Source: Bog-473 sp963707835 (GTDB taxonomy: Bacteria > Actinomycetota > Acidimicrobiia > Acidimicrobiales > RAAP-2). From it: a stretch of DNA of 64,000 bases. The position numbers and the translations under genes are program-made. Numbering within the stretch: position 1 is the first letter of the stretch; every line of letters starts with the position of its first letter. The notes below the pieces were generated by a model. That model did not search any database. It was not told where the DNA came from and saw nothing but the letters and a program-made list of their open reading frames with translations. Positions 26,645-35,226 of the stretch are shown piece by piece. The DNA lies in NCBI GenBank assembly GCA_963707835.1, contig CAVPRI010000002.1, forward strand, positions 682,001 to 746,000, written 5' to 3'.

Positions 26645-27292
26645 TCACTCGACCCGCGTGGCGGGCCGGGGCCCGAACAGGGCACGCCCGACCCTCACCA
26701 TGGTGGAGCCGGCGGCAACGGCAGCCTCGAGGTCGTCGGTCATACCCATGGAACGCTCCTCGAGACCCAGGGCGTCGGCCAGCGTTGCCACGGCACGGAA
26801 CGCCTGGCGCGCCGCATCCTCCCCCGGGGCCGCCACGGTCATGAGGCCGCGGACGTCGAGCCCCTGGTCGCGCAACCGGGCGACCAGCTCGGGTGCCTCG
26901 TCGGGCGCACAGCCGTTGCGCCCGGGTAGGCCGGTGGTGTCCACCTGGACCAGCACCCTCGCACCGGGGGCGAAGCGTGCGATCCGCTCCCCTTCCGACG
27001 GACGTGCCACGCTCTGCCACAGGCCCACGACGGAGGCCAGGTGGGCCACCTTGTTGCGCTGGATCCGACCCAGGAAGTGCCACACCAGGTCGGGGTCCCC
27101 CGATGCCGTCCCGGCGGCCTTGGCCTCGAGCTCGGCGGCGTAGTTCTCCCCCAGGTCGCGCAGCCCGGCCGCTCGGGCCGACGCCACGGCCTCGGGCCCG
27201 AACCCCTTGGTCACACCCACCACCCGGACAGCCGACGCGTCCCCGCCGGCGCCGGCAATGCGTTCGCGTACCGCCGCCAGGCGGCGCGCCAC
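26645..27292 (-). CDS. YggS family pyridoxal-phosphate-binding protein
   Basis: This 215-residue protein is of the YggS/PLPBP family, a single-domain TIM barrel that binds PLP and balances vitamin B6 and amino-acid pools. The PLP Lys lies in VVGVTKGFGPEAV near residue 28. Further family marks are GENYAAELEAKA, WHFLGRIQRNKV, MTVAAPGEDAARQAF and SMGMTDDLEAAVAAGSTMVRVGRALFG. The GTG at 27292 is the first start codon in frame after the ftsZ stop, 22 bp away. It follows ftsZ as in many actinobacteria; a laccase-domain gene often found between them is absent. Confidence 0.9.
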   Translation of the reverse strand: MARRLAAVRERIAGAGGDASAVRVVGVTKGFGPEAVASARAAGLRDLGENYAAELEAKAAGTASGDPDLVWHFLGRIQRNKVAHLASVVGLWQSVARPSEGERIARFAPGARVLVQVDTTGLPGRNGCAPDEAPELVARLRDQGLDVRGLMTVAAPGEDAARQAFRAVATLADALGLEERSMGMTDDLEAAVAAGSTMVRVGRALFGPRPATRVE

Positions 27293-27314
27293 CTCTTCGG
27301 AGGGGAGCGGCGTG

Positions 27315-28421
27315 CTAACGGAGGAAGGAGGGGACGTCGAAATCGTCGTCACCCAGGTCGAACTCCTCCTCCGACCCGGTGGCATCGGCGAAGATGTCCA
27401 CCGGCTCGGGGCTGGAGAAGATGGTCGAGGCCAGCTCGGAGCCCTTGGAGGTGCTCGTTCCCTCGTCCCAGCGCTCGAAGCCCGCGGCGATGACGGTGAC
27501 CCGGACCTCGTCCCCCATGTTGTCGTCGATGACGGCGCCGAAGATGATGTTGGCGTCGGGATGCGCCACGGCGTGGATGATCTCGGCCGCCTCGTTGACC
27601 TCGAAGAGCCCGAGGTCGGAACCCCCGGCAATGTTGAGCACCAGGCCGCGGGCGCCCTCGATGGAGGCCTCGAGCAGCGGGGAGGTGATGGCGGCACGCG
27701 CCGCGTTGGCCGCACGCCCCTCACCGATCGAGGTGCCGATCCCCATGATGGCCGTACCGGCGTTGGTCATCACCATCTTGACGTCGGCGAAGTCCGTGTT
27801 GATCAGGCCCGGCACCGTGATCAGGTCGGTGATGCCTCGCACGCCCTGGAGCAGGACTTCGTCGGCCATCTTGAAGGCGTTGACCATGCTTGTCTTGTCG
27901 TTCGAGACGGTGAGCAGGCGGTCGTTGGGGATGACGATGAGGGTGTCGACCTTCTCCTTGAGGATCTGGATGCCCTTCTCGGCCTGCATGGCCCGGCGCC
28001 TGCCCTCGAAGGTGAACGGGCGGGTGACCACCCCGATGGTCAGCGCACCCAGGCCCTTGGCGATCTCGGCGAAGACCGGGGCGGCACCCGTCCCGGTCCC
28101 CCCACCCTTGCCTGCCGTGATGAAGACCATGTCGGCGCCCTGGAGCGCCTCCTCGATCTCGACCCGGTGCTCCTCGGCGGCCATACGCCCTATCTCGGGG
28201 TCACTCCCGGCACCGAGGCCACGGGTGAGCTGGCGCCCGATGTCGAGCTTGAGGTCGGCGTCGCTCAGCAGCAGCGCCTGCGCGTCGGTGTTGGCCGCGA
28301 TGAACTCCACGTTCCGAAGCCCGGAGTCGATCATCCGATTGACGGCGTTGACCCCGCCGCCTCCGACACCGACCACCTTGATCACTGCCAGGTAGTTGCC
28401 CTGCGATGGAACGGTCGTCAT
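27315..28421 (-). CDS. ftsZ: Cell division protein FtsZ
   Basis: FtsZ is the tubulin-like GTPase that forms the division ring. The 368-residue protein carries GVGGGGVNAVNRM, the G-box GGGTGTGAAP at about residues 107-116, the T7-loop NTDFADVKMVM region and a C-terminal peptide DVPSFLR for binding SepF/FtsW partners, after a short acidic linker. The start is ATG 28421-28419, preceded by AGGGAG. Unlike the upstream dcw genes it is separated by 175 bp from ftsQ, so it probably also has its own promoter. Confidence 0.98.
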   Translation of the reverse strand: MTTVPSQGNYLAVIKVVGVGGGGVNAVNRMIDSGLRNVEFIAANTDAQALLLSDADLKLDIGRQLTRGLGAGSDPEIGRMAAEEHRVEIEEALQGADMVFITAGKGGGTGTGAAPVFAEIAKGLGALTIGVVTRPFTFEGRRRAMQAEKGIQILKEKVDTLIVIPNDRLLTVSNDKTSMVNAFKMADEVLLQGVRGITDLITVPGLINTDFADVKMVMTNAGTAIMGIGTSIGEGRAANAARAAITSPLLEASIEGARGLVLNIAGGSDLGLFEVNEAAEIIHAVAHPDANIIFGAVIDDNMGDEVRVTVIAAGFERWDEGTSTSKGSELASTIFSSPEPVDIFADATGSEEEFDLGDDDFDVPSFLR

Positions 28422-28467
28422 GCACTCCCTCGTCTTCGGGTCGATCGCCGACCGGTCGCCTGGTCGT

Positions 28468-28533
28468 ACGATAGGCCAGCCACCGCCGGAGACGTGCGAC
28501 CAGCCACCTGTCCCTGAACCTCTGCGAAAGGTT
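28468..28533 (-). promoter_or_regulatory. Candidate ftsZ promoter region
   Basis: In the 175-bp ftsQ-ftsZ gap (28422-28596), TATCGT at 28473-28468 could serve as -10 with a leader of about 40 nt. Upstream, AACCT and AGGTT (28517-28533) form a short inverted repeat around 7 nt. I see no convincing -35 box. Confidence 0.3.
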
Positions 28534-28596
28534 GATGTTCACAGTGCGGCAACGTGGCAAACCATACGGGCGTCCGTTCGGGCTGGTCAAGCACCG

Positions 28597-29406
28597 TCAT
28601 CCCGAGGTGATGCTGGGTGCCTTGGGCACGCTCACGTCGATGACGTCACCGCTGTGCAAGGTGGCGCCCGCCAGGATGGACGAGACGTCCTCGTACTTGG
28701 CCGTGAGCTCGCTGGCCGATCCGATGTCGACCACAACCGGGACCGAGAGCGCCAGCTGCACCCACCCGGCAGGCTCGACGGTCACCGACGTCACCTGGGC
28801 GGCGAACGAGGCAGGCAGCGTAGTGGCGACCCGCAGGCCCACCGCGTCCCGGGCCGGGAGCATGCTGCCGGGACCGCGGGGAGCCACCGGCAGCGTCACC
28901 AGCAACAGGCCCGGGGGCCGCGCCGGCGACACGGCCACGACCCGTCCGTCGTCGCTCACCGAGGCCCAGCTACCGCCGCTGGCCGCCACGGCGAACCGGG
29001 GCACCTCCTCGGTGACCGCGATGTGCACCCCGTCGGGCCAGGCCACCCGCACGGTGGCCGAACGGACCCAGGGCAGCTGCTCGATCCGGGCCGACACCGC
29101 GCCGGGGTCCACGTCGAGCAGCGGTGGATGGCCGGCCAGCCCGGCCTGACGCACGACCTGAGACGGCGACTCGTGCACGGCCCCAGTGACGGTCACCGAG
29201 CGCGCGCCGAAGATCGGGGTGTGCAGCACGAACCAGGCCAGGGCGGCCACGGTGACCAGCACCAGGAGCGCCACCAGGACCCAGAGGCGCCGGCGGCCCT
29301 GCTGGCGCAGCACAGCCGTCCGGCGCTGCGAGATCCGGGGGTCCATGCGGGGCCTGCGCCGCTCCCCCGACGGGGCCCGGTCCCGCGGCGGCGCGGTGGA
29401 GGTCAT
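28597..29406 (-). CDS. ftsQ: Cell division protein FtsQ
   Basis: This 269-residue bitopic divisome protein has a basic, Pro/Arg-rich cytoplasmic N-terminus, one transmembrane helix (LWVLVALLVLVTVAALAWFVL, about residues 45-65) and an extracellular POTRA domain (FGARSVTVTGAVHESPSQVVRQAG, LDVDPGAVSARIEQLPWVRSATVRVAWP). An FtsQ-type beta domain follows. It links FtsL/FtsB-type proteins with the septal wall synthase. The start ATG at 29406-29404 overlaps the murB stop as ATGA. Confidence 0.92.
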   Translation of the reverse strand: MTSTAPPRDRAPSGERRRPRMDPRISQRRTAVLRQQGRRRLWVLVALLVLVTVAALAWFVLHTPIFGARSVTVTGAVHESPSQVVRQAGLAGHPPLLDVDPGAVSARIEQLPWVRSATVRVAWPDGVHIAVTEEVPRFAVAASGGSWASVSDDGRVVAVSPARPPGLLLVTLPVAPRGPGSMLPARDAVGLRVATTLPASFAAQVTSVTVEPAGWVQLALSVPVVVDIGSASELTAKYEDVSSILAGATLHSGDVIDVSVPKAPSITSG

Positions 29407-30374
29407 GGCCGGCTTCCCGCGTCGCGCACCGGTCCAGTCTTCCCGGGGCCGAACCCGAGCAGGCGGACCTCGGTGTGCAGGGTCACCCCGCAGCGCTCGG
29501 TGACCAGCGCGCGCACGTGCTCCATCAGGGCGTGCACGTCGTCGGCGCGCCCGCCCCGGTCGGCCTGGATGAAGTTGGCGTGCTTCTCGGAGACGTGCGC
29601 CGTGCCGAGTCGGAACCCCTTGAGCCCGGCCGCCTCGATCAGCCGGCCCGCGGCGTCGCCCGGCGGGTTCGTGAAGACCGAGCCCACGTTGGCTCCGCCC
29701 GGCTGGTGCTCCCGCCGCCACCGCACGATGGCGGCCACCTCGGCGCTCTCGATCTCGGCCGCGCCCGGCGCGACGGCGAGCTCGGCACCCACCACGAGCT
29801 CCGAAGCGCGCACCGACGACGCCCGGTAGCCGTAGGCCAGGCGCGCCACGTCGTCGGTACCGCCGTCGGGGGTGAGGAGGTCCACCCAGCTGTAGCGGAG
29901 CACGCACGACGCCATGTCGGATCCGTGACCACCGGCGTTCATCCGCACCGCACCACCCAGCGATCCCGGCACCCCGACGGCCCACGACAGGCCGGACCAG
30001 CCGGCATCGGCCACGCGGCGGGCCAGCACGGGTAGCGCCAGCGCGGCGCCGGCCCGCACCACAGGGCGCGCCGCATCCGGCTCGGGCAGCTCGAGCCCGG
30101 AGAACCCCGCGCCGAGGTGCAGCACCACCCCGTCGAATCCGGCATCGGCGACGAGCAGGTTCGAGCCGCGCCCGATCACGAAGACCGGGGGCGGGGGTGT
30201 CGCGCTGCGCAGCGCCTGGCGCACCGCCTCGAGGTCGGCCGGGCTCTCGACCTCCACGAACAGGGCGGCCGGACCCCCGACCCCGTAGGTGGTGAGGGGC
30301 CCGAGCGGCTTCATGACGGTGGCCCGAGGTCCGAGGGCCGGAGCCAGCTCAGCGAGCTCGTCGCCCGACGTCAC
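29403..30374 (-). CDS. murB: UDP-N-acetylenolpyruvoylglucosamine reductase MurB
   Basis: MurB is an FAD enzyme reducing UDP-GlcNAc-enolpyruvate with NADPH in peptidoglycan precursor synthesis. The 323-residue protein has the PLGPLTTYGVGGPAALFVEV opening, VIGRGSNLLVADAGFDG and GLSWAVGVPGSLGGAVRMNAG for FAD binding, YGYRASS, VGSVFTNPPGDAAGRLIEAAGLKG with the catalytic Ser, and HVSEKHANFI. GTG 30374-30372 overlaps the murC stop as GTGA. Confidence 0.95.
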   Translation of the reverse strand: MTSGDELAELAPALGPRATVMKPLGPLTTYGVGGPAALFVEVESPADLEAVRQALRSATPPPPVFVIGRGSNLLVADAGFDGVVLHLGAGFSGLELPEPDAARPVVRAGAALALPVLARRVADAGWSGLSWAVGVPGSLGGAVRMNAGGHGSDMASCVLRYSWVDLLTPDGGTDDVARLAYGYRASSVRASELVVGAELAVAPGAAEIESAEVAAIVRWRREHQPGGANVGSVFTNPPGDAAGRLIEAAGLKGFRLGTAHVSEKHANFIQADRGGRADDVHALMEHVRALVTERCGVTLHTEVRLLGFGPGKTGPVRDAGSRP

Positions 30375-31759
30375 CACGACGGGGAGTCGAGCAGCTCGTC
30401 GGGCAGCGTGGTGAGGTCCCCGGCACCCAGCGTCAGGCAGAGGTCCCCCGGACGCAGCATGGCGCCGACCACATGGCGGAGCTCGTCCCAACCGGCGGCG
30501 TAGGTGACAGGGAGCCGCGGGTCCTCCGACTCCACGGCCTCGGCGACCAGGCGGCCCGAGACCCCGGGCACCGGACGCTCCCCCGCCCCGTACACATCGG
30601 TGACCACCAGCACGTCGGCGTCGGCGAACGCCCCGCCGAACTGCGCGGCCAGCGCCGCTGTCCGAGTGAAACGGTGTGGTTGGAAGACCGCCACCACCCT
30701 GTCCCAGCCACCACCACGGGCGGTGGACAACGCGGCCCGCACCTCGGTCGGCAGGTGGGCGTAGTCGTCCACGAAGGTCACCCCGCGCCACTCGCCGCGG
30801 AACTCGAACCGTCGAGGCACGCCGGCGAAGCGCGCCAACGCGCTCTGCACCGCCGCGAACGGCGCACCCGCCTGCATGGCGGCCACGGCGGCGACCGCGG
30901 CGTTGCGGGCGTTGTGCAGCCCCGGCACGCCCACCCGCACCTCACCGAGCTCCCCCTCGGGTCCGCGCACGACGAAGGAGGCGGCGGTCCTCGACAGCTG
31001 GAGCTCGGTCATGGCGTAGGTCGCCTCGGGATCGGTGCCGACCGAGATCGCCCCGTGGGCGCGCCCGATCGCCGCCGCCTCGGGGTCGTCGGCACAGACC
31101 ACGGCGGACCGGCGCGCCCCGGCCACGAACCCGGCGAAGGCCTCGCGCAGAGCCCCGAAGGTGCCGTAGTGGTCGAGATGGTCCGGCTCGACATTGGTCA
31201 GCACGGCCATGTCGGGGCGGAGCGCCTGGAAGGTGCCGTAGCTCTCGTCGGCCTCCACGACCAGCCACTCCCCGTCACCCCAGACCACGTTGGTCCCGAT
31301 CTCGTTGACATCGGCCCCGATCACGAAGGAGGGGTGGAGGCCCGCCTCGACCAGGATCAACGAGAGCATGGACGCCGTGGTGGTCTTGCCGTGTGTGCCC
31401 GCCACGGCCAGGCATGACCGCGTGGCACAGATGGCGGCCAGCATGGCCGAGCGCGGCACCACCTCGGCGCCCGCGGCGCGTGCCGCCACCAGCTCCACGT
31501 TGTCCGCTGGCACGGCCGGCGAGGAGGTGACCACCTCCGCCCCGGCCACGTTGTCGGCCCGGTGGCCCACGGTCACGGAGATGCCGTGGGAGCGCAGGCG
31601 CTCCACCAGCGGCGAGTCCTTGAGGTCTGACCCCGTCACCTGGTGCCCCATGGCCCGCAACACCTGGGCGATGGCGCTCATGCCCGCGCCGCCGACACCG
31701 ACCACGTGGACGCGACGGGGGGTCCCGAGGTCCGGGCCGGTGGTCGCCTCAGCGGGCAT
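30371..31759 (-). CDS. murC: UDP-N-acetylmuramate--L-alanine ligase MurC
   Basis: MurC adds L-Ala to UDP-MurNAc using ATP. The 462-residue protein has the N-terminal HVVGVGGAGMSAIAQVL nucleotide site, P-loop GTHGKTTTASML, VEADESYGTF, NVEPDHLDHYG and the C-terminal VFQPHRFTRTAALA. The usual DDYxHHPTE motif reads DDYAHLPTE, so the second His is Leu. ATG 31759-31757 is used, overlapping the end of murG by 11 bp; a longer in-frame extension would lie inside murG. It is the only Mur ligase between mraY and ftsZ, because murD is absent. Confidence 0.95.
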   Translation of the reverse strand: MPAEATTGPDLGTPRRVHVVGVGGAGMSAIAQVLRAMGHQVTGSDLKDSPLVERLRSHGISVTVGHRADNVAGAEVVTSSPAVPADNVELVAARAAGAEVVPRSAMLAAICATRSCLAVAGTHGKTTTASMLSLILVEAGLHPSFVIGADVNEIGTNVVWGDGEWLVVEADESYGTFQALRPDMAVLTNVEPDHLDHYGTFGALREAFAGFVAGARRSAVVCADDPEAAAIGRAHGAISVGTDPEATYAMTELQLSRTAASFVVRGPEGELGEVRVGVPGLHNARNAAVAAVAAMQAGAPFAAVQSALARFAGVPRRFEFRGEWRGVTFVDDYAHLPTEVRAALSTARGGGWDRVVAVFQPHRFTRTAALAAQFGGAFADADVLVVTDVYGAGERPVPGVSGRLVAEAVESEDPRLPVTYAAGWDELRHVVGAMLRPGDLCLTLGAGDLTTLPDELLDSPSW

Positions 31760-32876
31760 GGGCGTCCACCAGCTCGGCCACGCGGTCGGCCGCGTCGGGG
31801 CGGGCATGGGCTCGGGCCGCCCGGCGCATGGCACCGAGACGTTCCGGGTCGGCGAGGAGCGCCTCGAGCTCCCGGGCCAGGCGGTCCCCGTCGCATTCGG
31901 GGTCGGGGAGGTGCACGGCCGCGCCGATCTCGACCAGCGCCAGCGCGTTGCGGGTCTGGTGGTCCCGGGGCGCCCCGGGCAGCGGCACCAGGATGGCCGG
32001 GACGCCCACGGCCAACAGCTCGGCCACTGTCGTGGCCCCGGCCCTGGTCACGCAGACGTCGGCGGCTCGGTACAGATCCGGCATGCGGTCCTCGAAGGGC
32101 ACCACTCGGTGGAACAGGCGTCCATGGTGGACCGGCGCCTCGGCGCTGGCGATGGCCTCGAAGTCCCGGCGGCCCGTCACCTGATACACGGCCCGGTCGT
32201 CCCGGTCCGACCAGAGCTGGGCGAGCTCGCCCACCGCACGGTTGATGCGGCGGGAGCCGAGCGAGCCGCCCACGGTGGCCACGGTCTGTCGACCGTCCGG
32301 AAGACCCAAGGCAGCCCGACTGGACACCACGCCCGCGGGCCAGGCATCGAGCGAGGAGAGCTCGGGGCGCACCGGGGTCCCCGTGACGTGCGCGCGGGGC
32401 AGGCCCGTCCCGTCGAAGGCCACGGCGTTGGCGGCGGCGAAGCGGCCCAGGAATCCGTTGACGGCCCCGGGGACGGCGTCGGTGGTCACCGAGACCAGGG
32501 GCACCCGGGTCACCACGGCAGCCAACCCGGCCGGGAATCCGGCGTACCCACCGACGACCACGACCACCCGGGGCCGGCGGACCAGGAACGAACCGATTGC
32601 TCGGGCGCAGGCCCACAGCAGGCCGAGCACCGCCCCGACGTTCGACCACCAGGCAGACGGGGCCACGCTCCGTCGGACGCCGCGCCCGGGAAGGAGCGTG
32701 TAGGGGAACTCGAGGGTGGGCCACAGGGTGGCCTCCTGGCCGCGCCGCGAGCCGTAGAGCTCGATCGCGCCCGGTGCGTGTCCCCGGGCCACCAGGGCCC
32801 GGGCGATCTGCAGCGACGGGACGATGTGCCCGCCCGTTCCGCCGCCGGCGATCACCACGCCGCGGCCGCGGCTCAC
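31749..32876 (-). CDS. murG: UDP-GlcNAc transferase MurG
   Basis: MurG adds GlcNAc to lipid I to make lipid II at the inner membrane face. The 375-residue GT-B protein shows the GGGTGGHIVPSLQIARAL glycine loop, VVVGGYAGFPAGLAAV, TVGGSLGSRRINRAV, and the UDP-binding VTRAGATTVAELLAVGVPAILVPLP. GTG 32876-32874 overlaps the ftsW stop as GTGA. Confidence 0.95.
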   Translation of the reverse strand: MSRGRGVVIAGGGTGGHIVPSLQIARALVARGHAPGAIELYGSRRGQEATLWPTLEFPYTLLPGRGVRRSVAPSAWWSNVGAVLGLLWACARAIGSFLVRRPRVVVVVGGYAGFPAGLAAVVTRVPLVSVTTDAVPGAVNGFLGRFAAANAVAFDGTGLPRAHVTGTPVRPELSSLDAWPAGVVSSRAALGLPDGRQTVATVGGSLGSRRINRAVGELAQLWSDRDDRAVYQVTGRRDFEAIASAEAPVHHGRLFHRVVPFEDRMPDLYRAADVCVTRAGATTVAELLAVGVPAILVPLPGAPRDHQTRNALALVEIGAAVHLPDPECDGDRLARELEALLADPERLGAMRRAARAHARPDAADRVAELVDAHAR

Positions 32877-34180
32877 CGCCTCGGACCGGGCAGCCGCCGG
32901 AGCCCCGAGGTCTCGCCCTGGCGGGCCACGTTGACCAGCAGCCCCGCGGCCGCCATGGTGATGACCAGCGAGGAACCCCCGAAGGAGATGAAGGGCAGCG
33001 GGATCCCCGTCACCGGCAGCACCCCGACCACGGCGCCGACGTTGATGATGGTCTCGGCCGCGATCCACGCCACCAACCCGACGGCCAGGAGCGACCCGAA
33101 GCGATCCGGTGCCTGGGTGGCGGCGCGCACACCCAGCCACAAGAAGGCGCCAAGGAGGCCGAGCACCACCAGCGCGCCCACGATGCCCAGCTGTTCGCCG
33201 ATGACCGAGAAGATGAAGTCGGTGTGGGCATTGGGTAGGAATCCCCACTGGGCCTGGCCGCCGCCGATCCCCGAGCCGACGAAGTGGCCCGACCCGAGCC
33301 CGATCAGCGACTGCATGACCTGGTAGCCCGAACCCGAGGAGTGTGCCGAGGGGTCGACGAACGACAACAGCCGGGCCCGGCGGTAGGGCGAGGCCACCGC
33401 CACGAAGGCGGCCAGCACGACCAGGACGGCCAGCACCTTCATCACCGGCCCGAGCCGCACCCCCGAGACGAACAGGAGGGTCAACGTGATGGCCCCCAGG
33501 ACCATGGCCGTGCCCATGTCCGGCTGGGCCAGGATCAGCACACAGGCGAAGCCGGTCACCAGGAGGAGAGGGCCCATGATGCGGCGGTCGCTCGCCCCCT
33601 CGTCGAGCCGGCGCGCGATGAGGTCGGCGCCGAACAACGCCAGGGCCAGCTTCATCAGCTCGGACGGCTGCAGCCGGAGCTGCCCGAAGCCCACCCAACG
33701 ACTCGATCCCATGGCGTGCACCCCGAGCCCGGGGACGAGCACCACGAACAAGAGGCCCACGGTCACCACCACGAGGATCGGGGACAGGCGGCGGACGCGC
33801 CGGTAGTCGAGGCGGGTGGCGCACCACAGCGCCGCGATGCCGATGGCCATCCACATCCCCTCCCGGATCAGGATGGACCACGGTGACCCGTAGGTCGAGA
33901 TCGACACGACCGAGGAGGCCGATCCCACCATCACGAGCCCGATCACGCAGAGCAGCGCCACGATGATGAGCAGCAGGGTCGACACGGCCAGGTGCCGTGA
34001 GCCGATGCGCACCCCCTTGGTGGCCGGCGCCTCGTGGTGCGCCCGGCGCACCGTCCGGACCGTGGACGACCCGGCGCGGACGCGCCCTTCCGCCCGGTCC
34101 GACACCCGATGCACCGCTCCAGTCTCGCCCACCGCATGCCGGGAGTGGCGGATCAGGTCGGGTCGCGCCGTCGTCCGCAT
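32873..34180 (-). CDS. ftsW: Septal peptidoglycan polymerase FtsW
   Basis: FtsW is a SEDS-family glycosyltransferase that polymerises lipid II at the septum. The 435-residue protein has a cytoplasmic N-terminal tail of about 55 residues and about ten transmembrane helices. Conserved loops are SSRWVGFGQLRLQPSELMKLAL, FGADLIAR, the YRRARLLSFVDPSAHSSGSGYQVMQSLIGLGSGHF region, FLPNAHTDFIFSVIGEQLG and the late GIPLPFISFGGSSL. ATG 34180-34178 overlaps the mraY stop as TGATG. murD, which usually lies between mraY and ftsW, is not there. Confidence 0.95.
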   Translation of the reverse strand: MRTTARPDLIRHSRHAVGETGAVHRVSDRAEGRVRAGSSTVRTVRRAHHEAPATKGVRIGSRHLAVSTLLLIIVALLCVIGLVMVGSASSVVSISTYGSPWSILIREGMWMAIGIAALWCATRLDYRRVRRLSPILVVVTVGLLFVVLVPGLGVHAMGSSRWVGFGQLRLQPSELMKLALALFGADLIARRLDEGASDRRIMGPLLLVTGFACVLILAQPDMGTAMVLGAITLTLLFVSGVRLGPVMKVLAVLVVLAAFVAVASPYRRARLLSFVDPSAHSSGSGYQVMQSLIGLGSGHFVGSGIGGGQAQWGFLPNAHTDFIFSVIGEQLGIVGALVVLGLLGAFLWLGVRAATQAPDRFGSLLAVGLVAWIAAETIINVGAVVGVLPVTGIPLPFISFGGSSLVITMAAAGLLVNVARQGETSGLRRLPGPRR

Positions 34181-35220
34181 CACGTGAACTTGGCCACTGC
34201 GAGGAAATCGCCGTAGAAGATTCCCAGTCCCAGCGCGCAGAACAGGCCGCCCAGGATCCAGAAGCGCACGATCACCGTGGTCTCGGGCCAGCCGCCGAGC
34301 TCGAAGTGGTGGTGGATGGGCGCCATGCGGAAGATGCGGCGCCCGAAGACACGGAAACTGATGACCTGGAGGATGACCGAGACGGTCTCCATGACGTAGA
34401 GCCCTCCGATGACGAGGAGGAGCAGGTCGAGGCCGAGCAGAAGGCACAGCGCGGCCAGCCCGGCGCCGATGGCCAGCGACCCGGTGTCGCCCATGATGAT
34501 CTTGGCCGGAGCTGCGTTCCACCAGAGGAACCCGATGCATGCCCCGGCGAGCGCCACCGAGACCAGCGCCAGGTCGATGGCCGAGGCGGGAAGCACGTGG
34601 TAGATGGCGACGTGACGGAAGATCCAGTAGCCCATGATCGAGAGCACGAAGAAGCAGAACGTGCCCGATCCGGCTGCCAACCCGTCGACGCCGTCGGTGA
34701 TGTTGACCGCATTGGAGGAACCGACCATCACCAGGACGGCGAAGATGATCCACCCGACCGTGCCGAGGTTCACGCCCAGGGCATCGGCACGGGTGAACGA
34801 CAACGCGGTCGAGGTGTGCGCCCACTCGACGGCCAGGATGGCGAACGCCAGTGCGCACACCAGCTGCGCCGCCGATTTCCCCCGCTTGTTGAGACCGAGG
34901 CTGCGACGGTGCCGCACCTTGATCGAGTCGTCCACGTAGCCGATCAGCCCGAAGGCCACCACCACGCCCACGGCCAGGTACCCCGTCCGGGAGAAGCGGA
35001 CCTCGGTGCCGATGTGGCCGATGGCGTAGCCGAACACGACCGAGGCGACAATGGCGATCCCGCCCATGGTGGGGGTGCCGGCCTTGGCCACATGGGTGGC
35101 CGGTCCGTCCTCACGGATGTGCTGGCCGATCTCGCGGGTGCGGAAGTACCGGATCAGGGCTGGGGTCATGAGGATGGCGATCCACAGAGCCACGCCACCC
35201 GAGACGAGCAGTCCGAGCAC
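34180..35220 (-). CDS. mraY: Phospho-N-acetylmuramoyl-pentapeptide transferase MraY
   Basis: MraY makes lipid I from UDP-MurNAc-pentapeptide and undecaprenyl phosphate. The 346-residue membrane protein has about ten helices. Family segments are KAGTPTMGGIAIV, GYVDDSIKVRHRRSLGL with the Asp pair, SNAVNITDGVDGLAAGSG, KIIMGDTGSLAIGAGLAAL and the HHHFELGGWPE loop. The start is GTG 35220-35218, 6 bp after the murE stop. murF, normally between murE and mraY, is absent. Confidence 0.96.
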   Translation of the reverse strand: MLGLLVSGGVALWIAILMTPALIRYFRTREIGQHIREDGPATHVAKAGTPTMGGIAIVASVVFGYAIGHIGTEVRFSRTGYLAVGVVVAFGLIGYVDDSIKVRHRRSLGLNKRGKSAAQLVCALAFAILAVEWAHTSTALSFTRADALGVNLGTVGWIIFAVLVMVGSSNAVNITDGVDGLAAGSGTFCFFVLSIMGYWIFRHVAIYHVLPASAIDLALVSVALAGACIGFLWWNAAPAKIIMGDTGSLAIGAGLAALCLLLGLDLLLLVIGGLYVMETVSVILQVISFRVFGRRIFRMAPIHHHFELGGWPETTVIVRFWILGGLFCALGLGIFYGDFLAVAKFT

Positions 35221-35226
35221 GCGCCC

